NCBI GenBank assembly: GCA_015259235.1
Contig: JABZGM010000128.1
Coordinates: 1 to 6,056, forward strand
Reading direction: 5' to 3'
Length of the DNA stretch: 6,056 nucleotides
From: Alloprevotella sp.
GTDB taxonomy: Bacteria > Bacteroidota > Bacteroidia > Bacteroidales > Bacteroidaceae
This document shows, one piece after another, positions 1-5,350 of the stretch (the stretch's first letter is position 1; every line of letters starts with the position of its first letter). The notes below the pieces were generated by a model. It saw only the letters and a list, made by a program, of their open reading frames with translations. It ran no database searches and was not told where the DNA came from. The position numbers and the translations under genes are program-made.

Positions 1-215
1 CCCTTAACAATAACAGGGAGAGGGATGGACACATGGTGGTTGCCCCAAGTTGTGATATGCCACTCATAAGAGTCTGCTAGGTGTTCTAGGACAAACTCCG
101 ATACATTGATTTCGCCTTTATGTTCTTCAGATGACGCAAAGGCTGTTTTAGGCAGAAAAAGCCCAAATGCGAGTAATAAGAAGAGCCATAAGTTGTATTT
201 AATGCGATGTGTCAT
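1..215 (-). CDS. atpB: F0 ATP synthase subunit a, N-terminal part (cut by left window edge)
   Basis: This is the N-terminal 71 residues of subunit a, the membrane stator subunit that forms the proton half-channels against the c-ring. The ATG is the first possible start, because an in-frame TAG lies 12 bases upstream. Residues 1-25 form a signal peptide: basic MTHRIK, a hydrophobic stretch rich in Leu and Phe, then a likely cleavage site after TAFA, before SSEEH. Next comes a soluble segment containing EFVLEHLADSYEWHI and then VSIPLPVIVK. The HLADSYEWH and SIPLPVI pattern is what I know from Bacteroidota subunit a proteins, which carry a cleaved leader and an extra periplasmic N-terminal region. 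The channel-forming helices, including the essential Arg, are outside the window. It lies 9 bp after the small membrane protein gene, in the same likely operon. Identification is confident despite the truncation. Confidence 0.88.
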   Translation of the reverse strand, partial: MTHRIKYNLWLFLLLAFGLFLPKTAFASSEEHKGEINVSEFVLEHLADSYEWHITTWGNHHVSIPLPVIVK

Positions 216-224
216 GAGTCGAAT

Positions 225-611
225 CTATTTTGTACTCAATTTTGTACGATGCCAAGCAGAAAAAGCTAATGTCAGAATATAAAACGCTGCCAAGTTGATG
301 AAGATTAGCGCGAAGTCAAAGCTATCATTCCGCTTGCATATAAAAAGAATCACAATCGTTAGTATCATGCGCAGCAGAGAAAACCCGAGATTCACTCCAA
401 TGAAATAAGAGGAATCTTTGTCTTTCAGCGCGTTTGTTATGGACATCTCTAGCAAAGTAAAGGAGTAATATACCACAGAAGTCAGTGTTATTGAACGGGC
501 AATCTCAAAGTTTGAGACATTCATTGTCCATAGTTCAATAAAAAAAAGAATGACTCCGAATATAACCTGCGCCAGTGCTAATAAACATCCGAAACGAAGA
601 ATTCTAATCAT
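225..611 (-). CDS. Small four-helix membrane protein inside the atp cluster (possible AtpI-like role)
   Basis: This 128-residue protein is very hydrophobic. Four membrane segments can be read at about residues 9-28, 39-55, 69-92 and 98-119, joined by short charged loops such as LKDKDSS (62-68) and CKRNDS (92-97), with a basic tail HRTKLSTK. No catalytic motif is visible and I do not recognise a named family. Its ATG overlaps the atpC stop codon in an ATGA arrangement, and atpB follows 9 bp after its own stop, so it is probably translationally coupled to the ATP synthase genes. In other bacteria a four-helix protein, AtpI, is encoded next to atpB and helps assemble the c-ring. By position, size and topology this could be a Bacteroidota counterpart, but that is inference. 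The overlap and the gene-dense context make it very likely to be a real gene. Confidence 0.8.
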   Translation of the reverse strand: MIRILRFGCLLALAQVIFGVILFFIELWTMNVSNFEIARSITLTSVVYYSFTLLEMSITNALKDKDSSYFIGVNLGFSLLRMILTIVILFICKRNDSFDFALIFINLAAFYILTLAFSAWHRTKLSTK

Positions 612-871
612 AGACTATTGTCAACTTCTACGCACAGAGTCACCTCATTATCTTTAACCTCTATAAATCCACCAACGATGTGAAGTTCAAAAGGATCGTT
701 TCCACGGCATATTATTGTGCCTGTGGTTAGAGAAGAGATGAGAGGAGCGTGGTTGCGAAGTATTTCAAACTGTCCTTTTTCTCCTGGTACAATCAGTGCA
801 TCAACGTATGCACTAAAAAGTGTACGTTCTGGAGAAATCACAACAGCGTGAAGTTCGTTAGACTGTGCCAT
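608..871 (-). CDS. atpC: F1 ATP synthase epsilon subunit, short form
   Basis: Epsilon sits on the central stalk of F1, touching gamma and the c-ring, and couples rotation to catalysis. The 87 residues correspond to the N-terminal beta-sandwich domain: VVISPERTLFS (10-20), then ALIVPGEKGQFEILRNHAPL (25-44) and SSLTTGTI (46-53), and near the end VGGFIEVKDNEVTLCVE (66-82). This is the usual order and spacing of the family. The C-terminal two-helix domain of proteins such as the E. coli subunit (about 138 residues) is absent, and the reading frame ends right after the sandwich. As far as I know, short epsilons are normal in this phylum. The ATG lies 5 bp after the atpD stop, and the stop overlaps the next gene by four bases. 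Confidence 0.93.
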   Translation of the reverse strand: MAQSNELHAVVISPERTLFSAYVDALIVPGEKGQFEILRNHAPLISSLTTGTIICRGNDPFELHIVGGFIEVKDNEVTLCVEVDNSL

Positions 872-876
872 ATTAC

Positions 877-2409
877 TTAAGATTTAGCTTGAGAAAGCAA
901 GCGTTCTCCCTTTTCAATAGCATCGTCGATTGTACCAACATTCAGGAAGGCCTGTTCGGGCAAGTGGTCTACTTCTCCATCAAGAATCATATTGAAACCA
1001 CGGATAACCTCATCGATAGGTACCATAACACCCTTCACACCAGTGAACTTTTCTGCAACTGTAAATGGCTGAGAAAGGAAGCGTTGTACACGACGAGCAC
1101 GATTCACTGTCTGACGGTCTTCATCAGAAAGTTCGTCCATACCTAAGATGGCAATGATATCTTGGAGTTCTTTGTACTTCTGAAGAATTTGCTTTACACG
1201 TTGTGCACAATCATAGTGTGCTTGCCCAATAACATTAGGATCAAGAATACGAGACGTAGAGTCGAGAGGGTCCACTGCTGGATAAATACCTAATTCCGTA
1301 ATCTTACGAGAAAGTACTGTCGTTGCATCCAAGTGCGTGAAAGTTGTAGCAGGAGCGGGGTCCGTCAAGTCGTCCGCAGGCACATATACAGCTTGAATAG
1401 AAGTGATAGATCCATTTTTTGTAGAAGTAATGCGCTCTTGCATAGCACCCATTTCAGATGCGAGGGTAGGTTGGTAACCTACAGCAGAAGGCATACGACC
1501 AAGAAGGGCAGACACCTCAGAACCAGCTTGAGTAAAGCGGAATATATTATCGATAAAGAAAAGAATATCAGTTGCTTTACCACTTTCTGCTCCACTATCT
1601 CTAAAAGATTCTGCGATGGAAAGACCAGAAAGTGCAACAGAGGCACGAGCACCTGGAGGTTCGTTCATCTGACCATACACCAAGGTTGCCTGGCTCTTAG
1701 ACACTTCGTTGTAGTCTACTTTTGAAAGGTCCCATTCACCACGTTCCATGGCTTCAGTAAATGCTTCACCATATTTTACAACGCCTGATTCTATCATTTC
1801 GCGCAGCAAGTCATTACCTTCGCGAGTACGTTCACCGACACCAGCAAAAACTGAGAAACCATCATGGCCTTTAGCAATATTGTTAATCAGCTCCATGATA
1901 AGCACTGTCTTTCCCACACCAGCACCACCAAATAGACCAATCTTACCGCCTTTCATATAAGGTTCGAGCAAGTCAATCACTTTAATACCCGTGTAGAGTA
2001 CTTCACGACTTGTCTTGAGATCTTCAAACTTGGGAGCCTCGCGGTGAATAGGGTAGGCGCTTTCTGGAGTCTTGTCTACTCGATTCAAACCATCAATGGT
2101 TTCACCGATAACATTCAGCATACGTCCCTTAACTTGATTGCCGATAGGCATTGAGATAGGCATACCTGTTTGACGAACTTCCAATCCACGTGCCAAGCCG
2201 TCCGTATTGTCCATGGCGACTGTACGCACGGTATCCTCACCAATGTGCTGTTGCACTTCAATGACTATTGTGCGACCATCAGGGTGTGTAACTTCCAATG
2301 CATCGTGAATCTTGGGCAGCACTTCTGCTGCATTCTTTTCATCCGTGGGGAAGTAAACGTCGACTACTGGGCCGATGATTTGAGAGATATATCCAATATA
2401 AGTGCTCAT
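877..2409 (-). CDS. atpD: F1 ATP synthase beta subunit
   Basis: Beta carries the catalytic nucleotide sites of F1 and makes ATP from ADP and phosphate on the cytoplasmic face of the membrane. The 510-residue product opens with ISQIIGPVVDVYF in the beta-barrel domain. Walker A is GGAGVGKT (161-168, with K167 and T168). GERTREGND at 192-200 holds the catalytic Glu193 and Arg194. Walker B is DILFFIDN (281-288, Asp287). PAPATTFTHLDATT lies at 351-364, and the torque-transmitting DELSEED loop reads DELSDED at 425-431. All key catalytic residues are present. It is longer than E. coli beta (460 residues), largely through about 27 extra residues in the 201-242 region and about 6 near 271-280. It starts 17 bp after pfkA and is followed 5 bp later by atpC. 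No Shine-Dalgarno sequence is visible, which is usual in Bacteroidota. Confidence 0.98.
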   Translation of the reverse strand: MSTYIGYISQIIGPVVDVYFPTDEKNAAEVLPKIHDALEVTHPDGRTIVIEVQQHIGEDTVRTVAMDNTDGLARGLEVRQTGMPISMPIGNQVKGRMLNVIGETIDGLNRVDKTPESAYPIHREAPKFEDLKTSREVLYTGIKVIDLLEPYMKGGKIGLFGGAGVGKTVLIMELINNIAKGHDGFSVFAGVGERTREGNDLLREMIESGVVKYGEAFTEAMERGEWDLSKVDYNEVSKSQATLVYGQMNEPPGARASVALSGLSIAESFRDSGAESGKATDILFFIDNIFRFTQAGSEVSALLGRMPSAVGYQPTLASEMGAMQERITSTKNGSITSIQAVYVPADDLTDPAPATTFTHLDATTVLSRKITELGIYPAVDPLDSTSRILDPNVIGQAHYDCAQRVKQILQKYKELQDIIAILGMDELSDEDRQTVNRARRVQRFLSQPFTVAEKFTGVKGVMVPIDEVIRGFNMILDGEVDHLPEQAFLNVGTIDDAIEKGERLLSQAKS

Positions 2410-2426
2410 ATCCGTGAATATCTTTA

Positions 2427-3404
2427 TTAAATGCTCAGTTCGTTGAGAACTTTAATTAGTTGAGGATCCATGTTTTTGCGCTTTTGTACCGCTTCGATGA
2501 AGGGGACATAAACGATTTCGTGGTTGCGTATACCCACCATAACATTGCGTTGACCTTGCACAAGGGCATTGATAGCGCCGACACCTACGCGTGAGGCTAA
2601 AACGCGGTCACGGGCAGAGGGTCTTCCCCCACGTTGCAAGTGTCCTAATATAGACACACGAACATCAAATTCGGGGTATTCTTTATTTACACGATCTGCA
2701 TAATAAAGTGCACCGCATTTGGGGCTTTCACTAACAATGACGATGCAGCTCTTTTTAGATTTACGGATACCACGTTCCATAAATTCAATGAGCTGGTCAG
2801 CTCCAGTGCTGTCTTCGGGAATAATTGCAGCTTCAGCACCAGCTGCAATAGCAGAGTTTTGTGCAAGAAATCCAGCATCACGTCCCATCACTTCGATGAA
2901 GAAGATGCGTTCGTGTGAGTTTGCCGTATCACGAATCTTGTCTACGCAGTCCATTATCGTGTTGAGCGTAGTGTCGTATCCTATCGTGTTATCAGTGCCA
3001 TATAGGTCGTTATCAATTGTCCCAGGCAAACCTATGCAAGGGAAATCATATTCTTCGGCTAAAAGCATGGCGCCAGTAAGCGACCCATTACCACCGATTA
3101 CGATAAGTGCATCGATTCCCTCTTTAATAAGCGTGTCATAAGCACGTTTACGTCCTTCGGGGGTACGAAATTCTGCTGCGCGTGCTGTGCGGAGTATTGT
3201 ACCACCTGTTTGAATGATACCAGAAACGTCTTCGGTAGTGAATGTTTTTACTTCACCTTTCATCAGACCTTCATAGCCACGATAGATTGCTTTTACTTTA
3301 AATCCATTGCAAATAGCACTTCTCGTGACCGCGCGGATTGCTGCATTCATGCCAGGGGCATCACCTCCAGAGGTCAACACACCGATGCATCTAATTTTAG
3401 CCAT
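2427..3404 (-). CDS. pfkA: ATP-dependent 6-phosphofructokinase
   Basis: PfkA phosphorylates fructose 6-phosphate to fructose 1,6-bisphosphate, the committed step of glycolysis, in the cytoplasm. The 325-residue product has the family landmarks: IGVLTSGGDAPGMN (7-20), IGGNGSLTG (103-111), PGTIDND (127-133, with Asp131 as the expected catalytic base), EVMGRDAGF (171-179) and GHLQRGG (254-260). Gly107 and Gly128 match the glycines that mark ATP users; PPi-dependent enzymes usually have Asp and Lys there. The Mg-binding Asp of E. coli (Asp103, in GGDGS) is replaced by Asn106. The start is placed at the ATG giving MAKIRCIGVL. An upstream ATG at 3446 would add 14 unrelated residues and lies inside the tRNA gene. 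The gene ends in tandem TAA stops 17 bp before atpD, which suggests cotranscription. Confidence 0.95.
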   Translation of the reverse strand: MAKIRCIGVLTSGGDAPGMNAAIRAVTRSAICNGFKVKAIYRGYEGLMKGEVKTFTTEDVSGIIQTGGTILRTARAAEFRTPEGRKRAYDTLIKEGIDALIVIGGNGSLTGAMLLAEEYDFPCIGLPGTIDNDLYGTDNTIGYDTTLNTIMDCVDKIRDTANSHERIFFIEVMGRDAGFLAQNSAIAAGAEAAIIPEDSTGADQLIEFMERGIRKSKKSCIVIVSESPKCGALYYADRVNKEYPEFDVRVSILGHLQRGGRPSARDRVLASRVGVGAINALVQGQRNVMVGIRNHEIVYVPFIEAVQKRKNMDPQLIKVLNELSI

Positions 3405-3438
3405 ATATAGAGGGTATAATATAAACAAGTTTGTTTTG

Positions 3439-3511
3439 AGCGGCAAACGGGGCTCGAACCCGCGACCCTGGGCTTGGGAAGCCCATGCTCTACCAACTGA
3501 GCTACTGCCGC
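3439..3511 (-). tRNA. tRNA-Gly, anticodon CCC
   Basis: A full 73-base cloverleaf can be folded. The acceptor stem pairs GCGGCAG with TTGCCGC, including one G-T pair. The D arm is GCTC-AGTTGGTA-GAGC. The anticodon arm is TGGGC-TTCCCAA-GCCCA, and the T arm is GCGGG-TTCGAGC-CCCGT. The anticodon is CCC (plus-strand bases 3476-3478), which reads GGG glycine codons. The discriminator base is T (U73), as expected for bacterial tRNA-Gly. The gene continues as CAA, so the CCA end is not encoded and must be added by nucleotidyltransferase. The 3' end is 34 bp before the pfkA start, on the same strand. Confidence 0.97.
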
Positions 3512-3716
3512 ATCCTTTTTATTACTTTGTAATTGCGAATTTACTCTTTTCTCTGAGAAGAAAAAAGTATACAGGTGTTTTTTTGCCTCTTTAGTGCTAA
3601 AAAAATGAATATACAATGTTGTAATTGATAGATTGTGAAGTTGAAGAGTGCTTCTATCGCTTCATTTGCTTTATTCGAGTCTCTAGTTTACTATTGGAAG
3701 ACGATGAAACTCCTGA
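3512..3716. other. Intergenic gap between gph and tRNA-Gly
   Basis: This 205-bp AT-rich stretch separates the end of the phosphatase gene from the tRNA. It should hold the promoter for the tRNA and possibly for pfkA and the atp genes, but no good match to the Bacteroidota promoter pattern (TTTG, then TAnnTTTG) could be read on the minus strand. The nearest partial match is TACTTTTT, read on the minus strand near 3562-3570, with no convincing upstream element. Several T and A runs are present. No open frame with protein-like content and no strong terminator hairpin was found. Confidence 0.5.
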
Positions 3717-4367
3717 CTAACTATTGGTGATTATATTGTATAATTCCTCCGAAGAATTCGCATAATAGTCTGATTTCAAAAGATGTAAGTCAGATTTATC
3801 ACGAAATCCCCAAGTAACAAGTACACATCGCACCCCTGCAGCTTGTGCTGTTTCGTAGTCCACTTCGCTATCCCCTATATATAATGTGGTTTCAGGCTGT
3901 GCACCGAGTGCTTGGATGGCATATAATACACTGTCTGGTGCTGGCTTTCTCCTTACATTAGTTTTTTCGCCAACTGCAATATCCATGTAATGAGCGAAAA
4001 ACTGTGAGTTGAGTTGCTGCACAGCTGCATCCACTTTATTACTGATAATCGCCATTTTAATAGATTTCTCCTTTAGTCTTTCAAGAAGTAGAATTATACC
4101 CGAATAGGGAGCGGTATAGTCTAATCCATGTTTCAAATAGTGGGTTTTAAAACTTAGGAAAACCTTATCTAACACTTCTGTAGAGGTATTGAGGGGAACG
4201 GACTTTTCGATTAGATTGCGGATGCCATTTCCCAGAAATGCGCGAATTTCTTGAATGGTTCTTTCGGGCAACTTGTGGGTCCTTAGCGCAAAGTTTACGC
4301 TATTGGACAAGTCAGTCAATGTATCTAATAATGTACCATCAAGATCAAAAAGAACAGTGCGAACCAT
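3717..4367 (-). CDS. gph: HAD-family hydrolase, phosphoglycolate phosphatase-like
   Basis: Members of this HAD subfamily hydrolyse small phosphate esters in the cytoplasm. The closest named activity is 2-phosphoglycolate phosphatase, which clears a product of DNA repair and oxygenase side reactions. The 216 residues are the usual length. All four HAD motifs are present: FDLDGTLLDT (7-16, with Asp8 as nucleophile and Asp10 as acid/base), AIISNK (106-111, Ser109), RRKPAPD (139-145, Lys141) and IGDSEVD (164-170, Asp166 and Asp170). An alpha-helical cap, with FLGNGIRNLIEK at 44-55, lies between motifs I and II, as in the Gph group. The late VTWGFRD (184-190) is also typical. The ATG directly precedes the conserved VLFDLDGT strand. 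Flanking gaps of 95 and 205 bp suggest its own transcript. Substrate choice cannot be fixed from sequence, because pyrophosphatase and other sugar-phosphatase relatives look alike. Confidence 0.85.
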   Translation of the reverse strand: MVRTVLFDLDGTLLDTLTDLSNSVNFALRTHKLPERTIQEIRAFLGNGIRNLIEKSVPLNTSTEVLDKVFLSFKTHYLKHGLDYTAPYSGIILLLERLKEKSIKMAIISNKVDAAVQQLNSQFFAHYMDIAVGEKTNVRRKPAPDSVLYAIQALGAQPETTLYIGDSEVDYETAQAAGVRCVLVTWGFRDKSDLHLLKSDYYANSSEELYNIITNS

Positions 4368-4388
4368 AGGGAGAAATATAGGACATAA

Positions 4389-4402
4389 GAGATTTGTATC
4401 TC
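4389..4402. repeat. Small perfect hairpin upstream of gph
   Basis: GAGAT and ATCTC form a perfect 5-bp stem around the four-base loop TTGT. It lies 21 bp upstream of the gph start codon and after the larger inverted repeat. On the minus strand no T run follows, so a terminator role is not well supported. It may fall in the 5' leader of gph or may be chance. Confidence 0.25.
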
Positions 4403-4412
4403 AGAAATAATC

Positions 4413-4451
4413 TAGTAGTAAGTTTACAGGGTTTCTCGATAGTTACTACTA
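4413..4451 (-). terminator. Inverted repeat after the RmlD-like gene, possible terminator
   Basis: The arms TAGTAGTAA (4413-4421) and TTACTACTA (4443-4451) are perfect 9-base inverted repeats separated by 21 bases. In the direction of transcription the hairpin begins 11 bases after the stop codon of the reductase gene, where a terminator would be expected. The stem is AT-rich with a long loop. The bases after it (GATTATTTCTG on the minus strand) are only modestly T-rich, so this is not a textbook intrinsic terminator. An operator or an mRNA 3' stabilising element is the alternative. Confidence 0.35.
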
Positions 4452-4462
4452 ATAAGGAGAGA

Positions 4463-5317
4463 CTATATGCTATGTAATAATGCAGTACGTAGTCCCGCTA
4501 TACTATTGGGGAAGGTTAAGCCAAAGCGTTCCAATTTAGCAAGCGAAATACTAAGACTTCTATGTGGGTCCTCTGAGGGTTGCACTAAATCATGCGGTTC
4601 CATCTCAATAAATCCTGTAGTCATTAAGAATTGCGCTGCTGCGCGATAAGTATCAAAAGTTGAAACGTCATTGGTGGCCCCAAAGTTATAGACACCACCA
4701 GGCAAACCTATTGTTCCCTCTATTCTACGTACCACTTCCCAAACGTGAGTGATTCCACGTGTTTCTTGCGTAGAAACATATAGAGGCTGTCGTTGCTCTG
4801 CCGCTTTCATCAGGCGCACAAGGATTCCCTGGTTCTGACGAAGAGGCGATGCTGGAATGTCATACATCCATGTGAAGCGAAGAGCAACAGCATTGGGCAG
4901 AAGGGAGAGCATAGCTGTCTCTGCAGCCAGTTTGTGTTGTCCATAAACTCCTACTGGTGACAGCTCTAATGTTTCGACAAAAGGTTCCTCTTCAAGCAGC
5001 CCACTGTACACTTGATCAGAACTAGCAAATATCATTTTGGCTCCTACAGCAGCTGCTGCCCGTGCCACATTGATGGTACCTTCTAGGTTGACAATTTTGC
5101 TATCTTCTGGGTTCTGTTGACAGTATCCAGGGTCAGAGAGTGCTGCCAAGTGGATAATTGCTTTGGGGAGATGATCCATTACGACAGAATATACAGCGTC
5201 TATATCTGTGATATCCAAATCTTTGCTACTCAAAGCTATTACTTGGTGGGACATTCCTAAGAATCGTGCAACTCGGCAACCAACGAAGCCATTGGCACCT
5301 GTGATGAGAATCTTCAT
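4463..5317 (-). CDS. RmlD-like NAD(P)-dependent sugar-nucleotide reductase/epimerase (extended SDR)
   Basis: The 284-residue protein belongs to the extended short-chain dehydrogenase/reductase superfamily and most resembles the RmlD group (dTDP-4-dehydrorhamnose reductase-like). It opens with the Rossmann motif GANGFVG (7-13) in MKILITG, which fixes the start. DLDITD (33-38), IIHLAAL (54-60) and NLEGTINVARAA (77-88) follow, as in RmlD relatives. FASSDQVYSG (97-106) carries the probable catalytic Ser. The YxxxK pair is Tyr125 and Lys129 (YGQHK), followed by ALRFTWMY (145-152). The C-terminal third should bind the substrate. No rmlA, rmlB or rmlC lies nearby, so rhamnose synthesis is not implied and the substrate is unknown. 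It starts 33 bp after the isomerase gene and probably shares its transcript. Confidence 0.8.
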   Translation of the reverse strand: MKILITGANGFVGCRVARFLGMSHQVIALSSKDLDITDIDAVYSVVMDHLPKAIIHLAALSDPGYCQQNPEDSKIVNLEGTINVARAAAAVGAKMIFASSDQVYSGLLEEEPFVETLELSPVGVYGQHKLAAETAMLSLLPNAVALRFTWMYDIPASPLRQNQGILVRLMKAAEQRQPLYVSTQETRGITHVWEVVRRIEGTIGLPGGVYNFGATNDVSTFDTYRAAAQFLMTTGFIEMEPHDLVQPSEDPHRSLSISLAKLERFGLTFPNSIAGLRTALLHSI

Positions 5318-5350
5318 TTTCTAAATGATTACTGATTGGGAAATGAAGTG

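Noticed and set aside
1333..1725. Plus-strand 130-residue open frame antisense to atpD
   Set aside because: It is a shadow of the conserved beta subunit frame, Arg/Ser/His-rich, with no domain or upstream signal. The other plus-strand frames inside atpD were rejected for the same reason.
2719..3141. Plus-strand 140-residue open frame antisense to pfkA
   Set aside because: It lies wholly inside a well-supported gene, has low-complexity Ser/Ile/Pro content and shows no recognisable domain.
3405..3446. Upstream ATG that would lengthen PfkA by 14 residues
   Set aside because: It begins inside the tRNA-Gly gene and adds a hydrophobic leader foreign to the family. The ATG at 3404 gives the conserved N-terminus.
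3439..3511. tRNA-Gly as an integration site for a mobile element
   Set aside because: No integrase gene, no direct repeat of the tRNA 3' end and no foreign-looking genes were seen in the window.
3307..3594. Plus-strand 95-residue open frame with GSNPRPWAWEAHALPTELL
   Set aside because: It reads antisense through the tRNA and the start of pfkA. The familiar tRNA-antisense peptide explains it.
3374..3616. Minus-strand 80-residue open frame containing AVAQLVEHGLPKPRVAGSSP
   Set aside because: This is the typical false translation of a tRNA gene in the wrong sense. It runs through the tRNA-Gly body and has no support beyond that.
3562..3620. Minus-strand promoter candidates (TACTTTTT, TATATTC)
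   Set aside because: Neither has the TTTG-like upstream element at the right spacing, so no promoter is called.
3690..3727. Direct repeat ACTATTGG at the end of gph
   Set aside because: Eight bases repeated twice in AT-rich sequence is within chance, and no element lies between the copies.
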